A model generated the notes under the pieces. That model was not told the origin of the DNA. It saw only the letters and a program-made list of their open reading frames with translations, and did not search any database. A DNA stretch of 43,773 nucleotides from Pseudomonadota bacterium (GTDB taxonomy: Bacteria > Pseudomonadota > Gammaproteobacteria > Burkholderiales > Casimicrobiaceae), in NCBI GenBank assembly GCA_018241785.1, contig JAFEDF010000229.1:1-43773 (forward strand), given 5' to 3'. Position numbers and translations under genes: made by a program. Positions 9,153 through 18,411 of this stretch are shown here, piece after piece. Numbering within the stretch: the first letter of the stretch is position 1; each line of letters starts with the position of its first letter.

Positions 9153-10009
9153 TATCTCAGGAGGCGGATCAGGGACGAGGTGTCCCAGCGCCCGCCGCCC
9201 TCCGCCTGGATCCGCGCGTAGAACTGGTCGATCACCGCGGTAAGCGGCAGCGCGGCGCCGTTCGCGCGCGCTTCGTCGAGACAGATCGCGAGGTCCTTGC
9301 GCATCCAGTCGACGGCGAAGCCGAAGTCGAAACGGTCGGCGAGCATCGTCTTGCCGCGATTGTCCATCTGCCACGACTGCGCGGCTCCCTTGCCGATGAC
9401 GTCGAGCACGCGCTCGACGTCGAGCCCCGCACGAACGCCGAAGGCGAGGCCCTCGGCGAGGCCCTGGACGACGCCGGCGACGCAGATCTGGTTGATCATC
9501 TTGGTGAGCTGGCCCGCGCCGGACGGGCCCATCAGCGTGACCGCACGGCCGTAACTGGCGAGCACGTCCTTCGCGCGCTCGAAGGGGCCGCTGTCGCCGC
9601 CGACCATGATCGTGAGCTGGCCGCGCTCCGCGCCGGACTGCCCGCCGGACACCGGGGCGTCGAGGAAGGCGACGCCGCGCGCGGCAGCGGCCGCGTGAAG
9701 CTCGCGCGCGACCGTCGCCGACGCCGTCGTGTGGTCGACCATGATCGCGCCTTCGCGCATCGCGGGGAGCGCCGCCGCGGCGACTTCGCGCACGTCGCGA
9801 TCGTTGCCGACGCACATCATCACGATCTCGGCGTCCTTCGCTGCGTCGGCCGGGGTCGCCGCAGCGCGGCCGCCGTGCTGCTCCACCCACGCCGCAGCCT
9901 TCGCAGCGCTGCGGTTGTACACGGCGACTGCGTGGCCGGCGCGCGCGAGGTGTCCCGCCATCGGGAAACCCATCACGCCGAGGCCGAGGAAGGCGAGCGA
10001 CCGGCTCAT
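9152..10009 (-). CDS. Beta-hydroxyacid dehydrogenase (3-hydroxyisobutyrate / tartronate semialdehyde reductase family)
   Basis: NAD(P)-dependent reductase of 285 residues. The Rossmann motif [19 protein letters not shown] is at the N-terminus, the substrate-binding motif [14 protein letters not shown] lies about one-third in, and the catalytic-lysine region is [16 protein letters not shown]. These define the HIBADH/GarR family. The exact substrate (3-hydroxyisobutyrate, tartronate semialdehyde, succinic semialdehyde) cannot be told from sequence alone. The ATG overlaps the argH stop by 4 bp (ATGA), so it is translationally coupled behind argH. The stop codon abuts palindrome copy 2. Confidence 0.9.
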   Translation of the reverse strand: MSRSLAFLGLGVMGFPMAGHLARAGHAVAVYNRSAAKAAAWVEQHGGRAAATPADAAKDAEIVMMCVGNDRDVREVAAAALPAMREGAIMVDHTTASATVARELHAAAAARGVAFLDAPVSGGQSGAERGQLTIMVGGDSGPFERAKDVLASYGRAVTLMGPSGAGQLTKMINQICVAGVVQGLAEGLAFGVRAGLDVERVLDVIGKGAAQSWQMDNRGKTMLADRFDFGFAVDWMRKDLAICLDEARANGAALPLTAVIDQFYARIQAEGGGRWDTSSLIRLLR

Positions 10010-11538
10010 CGTGCGCCTGCGCCGCCGCCGCGGTGGCGAGCGAGCTCGCGCCGCGCGGCCGCGATCGCGCGGCGCACTTGGCGCGGCGCGGTGCCGCCTG
10101 GGTGGTCGCGGCTCGCGACCGACCCCTCGAGCGTCAGCACACCGTACACGTCGTCGCCGACGAGGGGTGAGAACGCGCGCAGCGCATCGAGCGGGAGCTC
10201 CTCGAGGCCGCAGCCGCGCGTCTCGGCCTCGCGCACCGCGCGCGCGACGGCGTCGTGCGCGTCACGAAACGGCAGCCCCTTGCGCACGAGGTAATCGGCG
10301 AGGTCGGTCGCGGTGGCATAGCCCTCACGCGCTGCCTCGCGCATCCGCTCGGCGTCCGGCGTCAGCCCCGTCGCGACGAGCTCGGTCATGATCGCGAGCG
10401 TGTCGGCGAGCGTGTCGACGGTATCGAAGAGCGGCTCCTTGTCTTCCTGGTTGTCCTTGTTGTAGGCGAGCGGCTGCGCCTTCATCAGCACGAGGAGTGC
10501 CGTCAGGTTGCCGATCACGCGCGCCGACTTGCCGCGCACGAGCTCGGGCACGTCGGGATTCTTCTTCTGTGGCATGATCGAGCTGCCGGTGCAGAAGCGG
10601 TCGGCGAGCGTCACGAAGCCGAAGCGCGGCGTCGACCACAGCACGAGCTCCTCGGCGAAGCGCGACAGGTGGATCGAGACGAGCGATGCCGCCGCATTGA
10701 ATTCGATCGCGAAATCGCGATCGGAGACGGCGTCGATCGAATTCTCCGCCAGCGCTTCGAAGCCGAGCTCGCGCGCGACGCGCATGCGGTCGATCGGAAA
10801 ACCGGTGCCGGCGAGCGCCGCGCTGCCGAGCGGCAGCCGGTTGACGCGCCGCCGGCAGTCGGCGAAGCGTTCGAGGTCGCGCGCGAACATCGCATCAAAG
10901 GCCATCAGGTAGTGGCCGAAGGTGACCGGCTGCGCGACCTGCAGGTGGGTGAAGCCCGGCATGATCGTCGCGGCGTGGCGCAGCGCGAGATCGAGGAGCG
11001 CGTGCCGCAGCGCGACGAGCTGCGAGGCAATGGCGTCGATCGCGCCGCGCAGCCACAGGCGCACGTCGGTCGCGACCTGGTCGTTGCGCGAGCGCGCCGT
11101 GTGCAGGCGCTTGCCAGCGTCGCCGGCGAGCTCGGTGAGCCTTCGCTCGACGCTGAAGTGCACGTCCTCGTTCTCGAGCTTCCATGCGAACTCGCCGCGC
11201 GCGATCTCGCCGCCGATCGTGGCGAGCCCGCGCTCGATCGCAGCGAGGTCGGCGGCCGACAGCACGCCGGTCGCATGGAGCATCCGCGCGTGGGCGAGCG
11301 AGCCCGCGAGATCGGCGTCGGCGAGGCGGCGATCGAAGAGCACCGAGGCATTGAAGCGCTGCATCCGCTCGGACATCGGTTCGGCGAAACGCGACGACCA
11401 GGTGCCGCTCCGCGGCAGCGGCGGCGCTGCGACCGGGTCGGGGCGCAGTCCGCGCGACGCGCGGCGTCCGCCGCCGGGCCGGGCGGGGCGCTTCGCAGGG
11501 CGAGCCCCCTTCTTCGGGGCCGGCATCGGGGTTGTCAT
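10006..11538 (-). CDS. argH: Argininosuccinate lyase with a basic N-terminal extension
   Basis: Final step of arginine synthesis: argininosuccinate to arginine plus fumarate. Motifs are [20 protein letters not shown], and the fumarase/aspartase-superfamily signature [12 protein letters not shown]. The protein is 510 residues against about 460 for typical ArgH. The excess is a Lys/Arg/Pro/Gly-rich tail of about 45 residues ahead of GTWSSRF. No ATG or GTG lies near the usual start, so the extension is probably real. It is divergent from the two-component pair, as argH is from algZ in Pseudomonas, and is coupled to the downstream dehydrogenase. Confidence 0.95.
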   Translation of the reverse strand: MTTPMPAPKKGARPAKRPARPGGGRRASRGLRPDPVAAPPLPRSGTWSSRFAEPMSERMQRFNASVLFDRRLADADLAGSLAHARMLHATGVLSAADLAAIERGLATIGGEIARGEFAWKLENEDVHFSVERRLTELAGDAGKRLHTARSRNDQVATDVRLWLRGAIDAIASQLVALRHALLDLALRHAATIMPGFTHLQVAQPVTFGHYLMAFDAMFARDLERFADCRRRVNRLPLGSAALAGTGFPIDRMRVARELGFEALAENSIDAVSDRDFAIEFNAAASLVSIHLSRFAEELVLWSTPRFGFVTLADRFCTGSSIMPQKKNPDVPELVRGKSARVIGNLTALLVLMKAQPLAYNKDNQEDKEPLFDTVDTLADTLAIMTELVATGLTPDAERMREAAREGYATATDLADYLVRKGLPFRDAHDAVARAVREAETRGCGLEELPLDALRAFSPLVGDDVYGVLTLEGSVASRDHPGGTAPRQVRRAIAAARRELARHRGGGAGAR

Positions 11539-11614
11539 CGGCGTGGCGTCGGGGCGGCGTCGGATCGGGCGGAAATGCCCGGAACCGGCACGATGATTGC
11601 ATCGTCATCCCGCT

Positions 11615-12796
11615 ATGTCGCGGATTATAAGACCCTCCGGCGACCCGCCGGCGCTGCCGGACTTTCGCAACCTGGGAACGGTCCTTCGCGTCCTCGTCGG
11701 CGTGAACGCCGCCGCGTTCGTGATCGCGCTCGCCCGCGAGCCCCGGCTCGCCGGGCTCGCCGATCAGTGGGCGGCCATCTCGGGCTACGTCGAGCCGCAA
11801 CTCTTCGCCGAAGTCCTCGTGCTGTGGATCCTCGCGCCGTGGCTCGCGCGCACGACGTGGCCCGCCGGTGCGGCGGTGATCAGCGCGATCACCATCGTTT
11901 GCGCTGCGGCCGTGCACGGGCTCCTCGTCCGGCTCGCGCTCGATGCCGGCAGCGCGTCGCCGGGAACGGCCATGGTCGACTGGCCGCTCGTGCGGCACGT
12001 CGCGTTCGCGCTCATCGCCCAGTTCGCGCTCCTCGGCTACTTCAGGCTGCGCGCGCGCGCGCTGTCGCCGGCGATCACCGAGTCGCGCCTCGCCGCGCTG
12101 CAGGCGCGCATCCGGCCGCACTTCCTGTTCAACAGCATCACCGCGGTGCTCTCGCTGATGCGTCGCGAGCCGCGGCGTGCCGAGACCGCGCTCGAGGATC
12201 TCGCCGAGCTCTTCCGCGTGCTGATGCGCGACAACCGCGAGCTCATCCCCCTCGCCGACGAGGTTGCGCTGTGCCGGCAGTATCTCGACCTCGAGCAGCT
12301 TCGTCTCGGCGAGCGCCTCGTCGTCGACTGGAACCTGAAGAGCATGCCCGGCGACGCGATGGTGCCGCCGCTCGTGCTGCAACCGCTGCTCGAGAACGCC
12401 GTCTATCATGGCATCGAGCCGTCGACCGCGCCCGGGGTGATCTCGATCAACATCTTCCAGAGCCGCGACGAGGTGCACGCAGTGCTGCGCAACCCGCTGC
12501 TGGCCGAGAACGGCAACCATCGCTCGGGCAACCGCATGGCGCTCGCCAACATCCGCGAGCGCTTGGCACTCCATTTCGACGCCGAGGCGAGCCTCGATTC
12601 GCGCGCGACGCGCGACGGCTACGAAGTGCACATCCGGATGCCGTATCGAACCAAGAAGCCCGCCGCCGCACAGACGCTGCGCGCCGGCCAGGCGCGGCGC
12701 GAACCGTATCTCGGCAACGCGAACCAGAAGCGGCGCGACGCGCCGCCGCTGCGGGCCCTGCCCGGCATGAAGGCCGCCAAGGTGAGCCATGGATGA
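11615..12796 (+). CDS. LytS/AlgZ-type membrane sensor histidine kinase
   Basis: Sensor kinase with four predicted membrane helices in the first 150 residues and no obvious extracellular domain. The His_kinase region LQARIRPHFLFNSITAVLSLM carries the phospho-acceptor H169. A HATPase region includes LVLQPLLENAVYHG and NRMALANIRERL. The ATG at 11615 was preferred to the TTG six codons upstream. It overlaps the response regulator gene by 8 bp and is divergent from argH, the same context as algZ (fimS)/algR. In Pseudomonas this pair controls alginate and type IV pili; here control of the downstream exopolysaccharide is possible but not shown. The C-terminal 50 residues are basic and poorly conserved. 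Confidence 0.88.
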   Translation: MSRIIRPSGDPPALPDFRNLGTVLRVLVGVNAAAFVIALAREPRLAGLADQWAAISGYVEPQLFAEVLVLWILAPWLARTTWPAGAAVISAITIVCAAAVHGLLVRLALDAGSASPGTAMVDWPLVRHVAFALIAQFALLGYFRLRARALSPAITESRLAALQARIRPHFLFNSITAVLSLMRREPRRAETALEDLAELFRVLMRDNRELIPLADEVALCRQYLDLEQLRLGERLVVDWNLKSMPGDAMVPPLVLQPLLENAVYHGIEPSTAPGVISINIFQSRDEVHAVLRNPLLAENGNHRSGNRMALANIRERLALHFDAEASLDSRATRDGYEVHIRMPYRTKKPAAAQTLRAGQARREPYLGNANQKRRDAPPLRALPGMKAAKVSHG

Positions 12797-13574
12797 ATCC
12801 GCATTGCGCGTGATGATCGTCGACGACGAGGCGCCGGCGCGCCACCGGCTGCGCGAGCTGCTCGAGGATTGCCGCGCGGCGGTTCCGCTCGCCGTCGTCG
12901 GCGAGGCGCAGAACGGCCGCGAGGCGCTCGACATCCTGCACGCCGTCGCGGCCGACCTCGTGCTCACCGACATCCACATGCCGGGAATGGACGGCATCGA
13001 GCTGGCCCGGCATTTGCTAAAGCTTCAGCGACCACCCGTCGTGATGTTCACGACGGCTTATCCGGAGCATGCGCTGGCGGCGTTCGAAGTGCACGCCGTC
13101 GACTACCTGGTGAAGCCGGTACGGATCCAGCGCCTGCTCGACGCATTGCAAAAGGTGCCGCGATTGAAGCCCATGACCTTCGAGAAACTGTCGCAACTTC
13201 CGGCCGCGTCCCGGCGCTTCCTTTCCGTCACCGAGCGCTCGCGCGTGGTGCTGATTCCGGTCGAGGAGGTCGTCTACCTCAAGGCCGAGCTGAAGTACAT
13301 CACCATTCGTACCGTACAACGTGAGCACCTTCTCGAAGAGTCGCTCACCAAGCTCGAGCAGGAATTCGGCGCGCGCTTCGTGCGCGTGCACCGCAACTGC
13401 CTCGTCGCGCGCGACTACATCCGCGGCTTCGAGCGGCGAGCGAACATCGAAGGCGACGCGCACTGGGAAGTGCTGCTCCACGGCATCGCCGAGACGCTGC
13501 CGGTCTCGCGCCGCCAGCAGTACGTCGTGCGCGAGATCGGGCGCGACGTGATGGCCGGCAGCAAAGCTGCCTGA
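12789..13574 (+). CDS. LytTR-family response regulator (AlgR-like)
   Basis: 261 residues: a receiver domain with MIVDDEAPARHRLRELL and phospho-acceptor D61 in LVLTDIHMPGMDG, a conserved YLVKPV switch region, then a C-terminal LytTR DNA-binding domain (VVLIPVEEVVYLKAELKYITI ... RVHRNCLVARDYI). The order and the 8 bp overlap with the sensor kinase gene show a cognate pair. In many betaproteobacteria and pseudomonads algR is followed by hemC/hemD; here a PfkB kinase follows after 91 bp, so the usual haem genes have been separated from it. Confidence 0.92.
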   Translation: MDESALRVMIVDDEAPARHRLRELLEDCRAAVPLAVVGEAQNGREALDILHAVAADLVLTDIHMPGMDGIELARHLLKLQRPPVVMFTTAYPEHALAAFEVHAVDYLVKPVRIQRLLDALQKVPRLKPMTFEKLSQLPAASRRFLSVTERSRVVLIPVEEVVYLKAELKYITIRTVQREHLLEESLTKLEQEFGARFVRVHRNCLVARDYIRGFERRANIEGDAHWEVLLHGIAETLPVSRRQQYVVREIGRDVMAGSKAA

Positions 13575-13665
13575 CCGCACGGCGCCGGTTGCGGCCGGCG
13601 CCACGACGATCGCCGGCTCCGCGCGGGACGGTCGGTCGTACTGCGATAAACTGCGCGCGGCTCCC

Positions 13666-14601
13666 ATGCGCACTCTCGTCTGCGGCTCGCTCGCGTTCGA
13701 CACCATCATGGTGTTTCCGGACCGCTTCGCGCGCCACATCCTCGCCGACCAGACGCACGTATTGTCGGTCGCGTTCCAGATCTCCGACATGCGTCGCGAG
13801 TGGGGCGGCTGCGCCGGCAACATCGCCTACAACCTGCGGGCGCTCGGCGGCGCCCCGGTGGTGATGGCGACCCTCGGGCAGGACGGCGGAGCGTACCGCG
13901 AGCGGCTCGCGAGCCTCGGCATCGCGACCGACGGCCTCACGGTGATCGACAGCGCGTACACGGCGCAGGCCTTCATCATCACCGACCTCGACGACAATCA
14001 GATCACCGCGTTCCATCCAGGTGCGATGAATCTGTCGCAGACGAATCGCGTCGGCGACGTGCGCGACGTCTCCCTCGGCATCGTCGCTCCCGACGGCAAG
14101 GACGGCATGCAGCAGCACGCGGCGCAGTTCGCCGCCGCCGGAATCCCCTTCCTGTTCGATCCCGGGCAGGGCCTGCCGCTCTTCACCGGGGCCGAGCTCG
14201 CGACGATGATCGGGCAGGCATCGTGGCTCGCGGTCAACGACTACGAGGCGCGGCTTCTCGGCGAGCGCACCGGCTGGTCGATCGGCGAGATCGCCGAGCG
14301 CGTCGACGCGCTCGTCATTACGCTGGGCGGCGAGGGCTCGGTGATTCACGCCGGCGGATCGACGTGGACGATCCCCGCGGTGCCGCCGACCGAGCTCAAG
14401 GACCCGACCGGCTGCGGTGACGCCTACCGCGCCGGGCTCCTGTACGGGATCGCCCAGGGATGGGACTGGGAGCGCACGGGCCGGCTCGCGTCGGTGATCG
14501 GTGCGCTGAAGATCGCGAGCCGCGGCGGGCAGAACCACGTGTTTACGCGCGAACTCGTCGCGGCGCGCTACCGCGCGGCGTTCGGCCAACACCTGTGGTG
14601 A
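13666..14601 (+). CDS. PfkB-family carbohydrate/adenosine kinase
   Basis: Ribokinase-fold sugar or nucleoside kinase of 311 residues. Motifs: N-terminal VCGSLAFDTIM, the glycine-rich GGCAGNIAYNLRALG substrate loop, and the C-terminal PfkB signature DPTGCGDAYRAG with catalytic base D252. Proteins of this type are usually annotated as carbohydrate or adenosine kinases; the substrate cannot be assigned here. The stop is one base before the plsC-like start, so the two are probably co-transcribed. The 13575-13665 gap upstream shows no other gene. Confidence 0.85.
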   Translation: MRTLVCGSLAFDTIMVFPDRFARHILADQTHVLSVAFQISDMRREWGGCAGNIAYNLRALGGAPVVMATLGQDGGAYRERLASLGIATDGLTVIDSAYTAQAFIITDLDDNQITAFHPGAMNLSQTNRVGDVRDVSLGIVAPDGKDGMQQHAAQFAAAGIPFLFDPGQGLPLFTGAELATMIGQASWLAVNDYEARLLGERTGWSIGEIAERVDALVITLGGEGSVIHAGGSTWTIPAVPPTELKDPTGCGDAYRAGLLYGIAQGWDWERTGRLASVIGALKIASRGGQNHVFTRELVAARYRAAFGQHLW

Positions 14602-14602
14602 C

Positions 14603-15457
14603 ATGGCGCGGGTGATCGAATCGCCGGGACTCGAGCGCGACGCGCCGGCGGTGGCGCGCCCGGCGACGCGCCGTGGCAGGCTGCGTGCAGCCACCGGGAA
14701 ATGGCGGACAGCGCGGCAGGGATGGCGCACCGCACGGCAGGGTTGGCGCAGCGTGCGCATGACGGTGCACCTCGCGGCGGGCCTCGCCACGACGGTGTTC
14801 GTGTTCCCGCTCGTCTCGACCGACGGGCGCCGGGCGCGCGTTCGAAGCTGGTCGGCGCGCCTGCTGCGCATTCTCGCCGTCGACGTCCGGATGGAGGGCG
14901 CGTTGCCGCCCCAAGGAAACCTGCTCGTCGTCGCCAATCACATCTCGTGGCTCGACATCTTCGTGCTGAACGCGATCGGGCCGATGCGCTTCGTCGCCAA
15001 GGCCGAGCTCGCGCGCTGGCCGGCGATCGGGCGGCTCATTCGTAACGTCGGCACGCTCTTCGTCGAGCGCGCACGGCGCCACGACGCACACCGTGTCACC
15101 GTCGAGACGCGCGACGCGCTGGCGGCGGGCGACATCGTCGCCGTGTTCCCCGAGGGCACGACGACCGACGGTGGCACCGTGCTCCCGTTCAAGAGCTCGC
15201 TCCTGCAGCCGATCGTCGACGCAAAGGGCGCGCTGCTGCCGATCGCGTTTCGCTACCGCGGCCACGACGGCGGTTCTTCCACCGCCGCGGCCTACGCCGG
15301 CGACACGAGTTTCTTCGAGTCGTTCTGGAGCATCTGCGGCGAGCGCTCGCTCGTCGTCGAGCTCGTCGTCACCGACGCGCTGCCGGCGGCCCTGCGCAGG
15401 CGCCACGACCTCGCGCGCGAAGCCGAGGAGGCGATCCGCGCTGCGCTCGTTCGGTAG
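14603..15457 (+). CDS. plsC: 1-acyl-glycerol-3-phosphate acyltransferase family protein
   Basis: Membrane acyltransferase that adds the second acyl chain to lysophosphatidic acid, or a related lysolipid. The HX4D motif is NHISWLD (H113, D118), followed by FVAKAELARWPAIG and VFPEGTTTDG, the three PlsC blocks. The first 50 residues are rich in Arg/Trp and include a near-perfect duplication of WRTARQG before a hydrophobic helix (about residues 53-72). The TAG stop shares its last G with the first base of palindrome copy 3. Whether it is the main PlsC or a paralogue is not known. Confidence 0.85.
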   Translation: MARVIESPGLERDAPAVARPATRRGRLRAATGKWRTARQGWRTARQGWRSVRMTVHLAAGLATTVFVFPLVSTDGRRARVRSWSARLLRILAVDVRMEGALPPQGNLLVVANHISWLDIFVLNAIGPMRFVAKAELARWPAIGRLIRNVGTLFVERARRHDAHRVTVETRDALAAGDIVAVFPEGTTTDGGTVLPFKSSLLQPIVDAKGALLPIAFRYRGHDGGSSTAAAYAGDTSFFESFWSICGERSLVVELVVTDALPAALRRRHDLAREAEEAIRAALVR

Positions 15458-15507
15458 GGGTCAGGTCTTGCCTTTTGCCTGTCAGGCAAAAGGCAAGACC
15501 TGACCCC
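15457..15507. repeat. Dispersed inverted repeat, copy 3 (perfect 24-bp arms)
   Basis: Arms 15457-15480 and 15484-15507 are perfect complements around a 3-base centre (GTC). It lies exactly at the meeting point of plsC (+) and apaH (-). The plsC stop ends on its first base; the apaH stop codon is at its centre (15482-15484) and the last seven apaH codons are read from its right arm. It is the tightest copy in the window. Confidence 0.92.
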
Positions 15508-16303
15508 GCCCTGGGACCTGGAAGACGCGAAGATCGTCGAGACGAAGAGCCGTCAGGCTGCCGCCCCACAGGCAGCCCGAGTCGAGCATCGCGACGTTGG
15601 GAGCGAGGGTCAGCCCCAGCGTCGACCAGTGGCCGCAGACGACGTGCACGTTCGCCGTGCGGCGATTCTCGTGCAGGAACCACGCGGCGTAGCCGTCAGG
15701 GGCGAACGCCGCGCCGCGCTTCTCGCGAAACTCCATCCTGCCCTCGGCCGTGCAGAAGCGAAGCCGCGTCAGCGCGTTGACGATCGCGCGCAGGCGGTCG
15801 TAGCCGGCGAGCTCGTCGGACCACAGCGAAGGCTCGTCGCCGTAGAGGACGCGCAGGAATTCGCTGCGCTCGTCGCCGGCGAGTACCGGCTCGACTTCGC
15901 GGGCGAGCGAAAGCACGTCGGCGCTCGTCCATTGCGGCAACACGCCTGCATGCACCATCAGCCAGCCGTCTTCGGCGACGGCGAACGGGCGCCGCGCGAC
16001 CCAGTCGAGCAGGCGCTCGCGGTCGGGTGCTTCGAGGATGTCGTCGAGCGTGTCGCCGCGGTGCGCCTTGCGGTGCCCGGCGGCGACGGTGAGAAGGTGC
16101 AGGTCGTGGTTGCCGAGGACCGTCGTTGCGCATTCGCCCAGCGCGATCACCTCGCGCAGCACCGCGAGCGACGCGGGACCGCGGTTGACGAGGTCGCCGA
16201 CGAGCCACAGGCGATCGCGCCCGGGCGCGAAGCCAACGAGCGAGAGCAGATCGCAGAATTCGGCGTGACAGCCCTGGATGTCGCCGATCGCGTAGAGCGC
16301 CAT
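15482..16303 (-). CDS. apaH: Symmetrical Ap4A hydrolase (bis(5'-nucleosyl)-tetraphosphatase)
   Basis: Metallophosphatase that splits diadenosine tetraphosphate to two ADP. The ATG at 16303 gives MALYAIGDIQGC and 273 residues, the family length; an upstream in-frame extension is not supported. Metal-binding motifs: GDIQGC, LVGDLVNRGP, LGNHDLHLL, VHAGVLPQW, and HVVCGHWSTLG. The last residues GQVLPFA and the stop are encoded by palindrome copy 3, so the repeat has replaced or extended the native C-terminus. It diverges from rep with 61 bp between starts. Confidence 0.94.
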   Translation of the reverse strand: MALYAIGDIQGCHAEFCDLLSLVGFAPGRDRLWLVGDLVNRGPASLAVLREVIALGECATTVLGNHDLHLLTVAAGHRKAHRGDTLDDILEAPDRERLLDWVARRPFAVAEDGWLMVHAGVLPQWTSADVLSLAREVEPVLAGDERSEFLRVLYGDEPSLWSDELAGYDRLRAIVNALTRLRFCTAEGRMEFREKRGAAFAPDGYAAWFLHENRRTANVHVVCGHWSTLGLTLAPNVAMLDSGCLWGGSLTALRLDDLRVFQVPGRGQVLPFA

Positions 16304-16321
16304 GAAGTCGCAGTCCGACCC

Positions 16322-16327
16322 TATAAT
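16322..16327 (+). promoter_or_regulatory. Candidate -10 element of the rep promoter
   Basis: A perfect TATAAT lies 38 bp before the rep ATG in the apaH/rep divergent gap. No strong -35 is visible at the right spacing. The position fits rep transcription. Confidence 0.4.
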
Positions 16328-16364
16328 CGCGGCGCATTGTAGCAACGCACGCCATCTTTCCTCG

Positions 16365-18371
16365 ATGCACTCCCTCAACGCCGCGCAGCGCGAGGCGGTT
16401 CGCTACGACCGCGGACCGCTCCTCGTGCTCGCCGGCGCGGGGAGCGGCAAGACTCGCGTCATCGCGGCGAAGATCGCGCACCTCGTCGAGCGCGGGACCG
16501 CAGCCTCGTCGATCGTCGCGATCACCTTCACCAACAAGGCCGCGCGCGAGATGCGCGAGCGCGCGCGCGGCATGCTCGCGCGCGCCGGCCACGCGGCTGC
16601 GGCGAACGATGTCCGCATCTCGACCTTCCACGCGCTCGGTCTCTCGATCCTGCGCGCCGAGCACCGCGCACTCGGGCTCGCGCAGCGCTTCACGATCCTC
16701 GATCCGTCCGACCTCGAGCCGATCGTCGCCGAGCTCGTTGCCACCGCCGACCGCGGGCGCGCACGCGCGGCCCACGTGCGGATCAGCCGCTGGAAGAACG
16801 CGCTCGTGACGCCCGCGGAGGCGCTCGGCAGCGCCGCATCCGACGACGAGCGTATCGCCGCGAAGGCGTACGCGCGTTACGGCGAGACCCTTCGCGCCTG
16901 GCGCGCGGTCGACCTCGACGACCTCATCGTGCTGCCGCTCGAGCTCTTCGTGCGCGACGCCGCGGCAAAGGAACGCTGGCAGAGGGGAATCGCGCACGTC
17001 CTGATCGACGAATACCAGGACACCAACGCGGCGCAATACCGGCTCTTCCGCATGCTGACCGCCCGCACCACGCCGTTCACCGCCGTCGGCGACGACGACC
17101 AGGCGATCTACGGCTGGCGCGGTGCCTGCGCCGACAATCTCGCCGCGCTCGCGCGCGACCATCCGAACCTCGAGGTGATCAAGCTCGAGCAGAACTACCG
17201 CTCGACCGTGCGCATCCTGCGCTGCGCGAACGCACTGATCGGCAACAACCCGAAGGTCTTCGACAAACGGCTGTGGACCGAGCTCGGCCACGGCGACCCG
17301 CTCTGCGTGACCGCGGCCGCGGACGAGGACGACGAAGCCGAGCGCGTCGTCGCGGCGATCCTCGCGCACAAGTTCGAGCATCGCACGCGCTTCGCCGATT
17401 ATGCGATCCTCTACCGCGGCAATCACCAGGCACGGCCGTTCGAGACTGCGCTCCGCGCGAAAGCGGCACCCTACGAGGTGTCCGGAGGAACGTCGATCTT
17501 CGAGCGCAGCGAGATCAAGGACATCGTCGCCTATCTGCGGCTTATCGCCAACGACGACGACGACCCGGCCTTCCTGCGCGCGATCGCAGCACCCCGGCGC
17601 GGGATCGGCGAGGCCAGCCTCAAGGCGCTCGGTGCGATCGCCGCGGCGAAGCACGTGTCGCTCTTCGAGGCGGCGTTCACGCCGGAGGCCGAAGCGGCGA
17701 TCGGGCCGCGGCCGCGCGCGGAGCTCGCGGCGTTCTGCGCCCTCGTCAACGACCTCGGGTTTCGCGCCGAGCGCGAGCCCGCGGGGCGGCTCCTCGCCGA
17801 GCTCGTGCGAAAGACCGGTTACGCCGACTGGCTCACCGCGACCCTCGATCGCAAGGAAGCGATCGCGAAGAGCGCGAGCGTCGACGACTTCATCGGCTGG
17901 CTCTCACGCAAGGGCGAGAGCGAGGGGAAGAACCTCCTCGATCTGACGCAGATGATCGCGCTCGTCACGATGCTCGAGTCGCGCGAGGACGGCGCCGGTG
18001 CGCCCGACGCCGTGCATCTCTCCACGATCCACGCGGCGAAGGGGCTCGAGTTCGCGCACGTGTTCCTGGTCGGAATCGAGGAGGGCATCCTCCCGCATCG
18101 CGAGGCGGTCGAAGCGGGCAACGTCGACGAGGAGCGGCGGCTCATGTACGTCGGCCTCACGCGCGCGCAGCGCAGCGTGCAGCTTTCGTACTGCCGCAGC
18201 CGCAAGCGCGCCGGGGGCAAGGTGGCCTGCACGCCGTCGCGCTTTCTCGCCGAGCTCGATCAGGAGGAACTGCGCCACGCCGGCGCGCCGCTCTCCGCCG
18301 ACGAGGCGGCACAGCAGCGCAAGACCGGCAGTGCACGCCTCACCGCGTTGAAGGCGCTCGTGGCGCGCTGA
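16365..18371 (+). CDS. rep: ATP-dependent DNA helicase Rep (UvrD/PcrA superfamily 1)
   Basis: 3'-5' DNA helicase that helps forks pass obstacles. Start MHSLNAAQREAV at 16365; 668 residues, as for Rep. SF1 motifs are all present: Walker A LAGAGSGKTR (residues 24-30), Ia ITFTNKAAREM, II IDEYQDTNAAQY, III VGDDDQAIYGWRGA, IV LEQNYRS, V STIHAAKGLEFAHVFL, VI RRLMYVGLTRAQ. Sequence such as SIFERSEIKDIVAYLRLI is closer to Rep than UvrD. A stand-alone gene, it ends 40 bp before the convergent cytochrome gene. Confidence 0.94.
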   Translation: MHSLNAAQREAVRYDRGPLLVLAGAGSGKTRVIAAKIAHLVERGTAASSIVAITFTNKAAREMRERARGMLARAGHAAAANDVRISTFHALGLSILRAEHRALGLAQRFTILDPSDLEPIVAELVATADRGRARAAHVRISRWKNALVTPAEALGSAASDDERIAAKAYARYGETLRAWRAVDLDDLIVLPLELFVRDAAAKERWQRGIAHVLIDEYQDTNAAQYRLFRMLTARTTPFTAVGDDDQAIYGWRGACADNLAALARDHPNLEVIKLEQNYRSTVRILRCANALIGNNPKVFDKRLWTELGHGDPLCVTAAADEDDEAERVVAAILAHKFEHRTRFADYAILYRGNHQARPFETALRAKAAPYEVSGGTSIFERSEIKDIVAYLRLIANDDDDPAFLRAIAAPRRGIGEASLKALGAIAAAKHVSLFEAAFTPEAEAAIGPRPRAELAAFCALVNDLGFRAEREPAGRLLAELVRKTGYADWLTATLDRKEAIAKSASVDDFIGWLSRKGESEGKNLLDLTQMIALVTMLESREDGAGAPDAVHLSTIHAAKGLEFAHVFLVGIEEGILPHREAVEAGNVDEERRLMYVGLTRAQRSVQLSYCRSRKRAGGKVACTPSRFLAELDQEELRHAGAPLSADEAAQQRKTGSARLTALKALVAR

Positions 18372-18411
18372 CGCTCGCGGCAGCGCCGAGGCTGCGCGGT
18401 CCCCTGACGCG

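Noticed and set aside
10255..12813. 852-codon open frame opposite argH and through the sensor kinase
   Set aside because: Shadow frame of two real genes; no recognisable domain.
7363..15507. Palindromes as a CRISPR array
   Set aside because: Copies are kilobases apart with genes between them, so there is no regular spacing and no cas genes.
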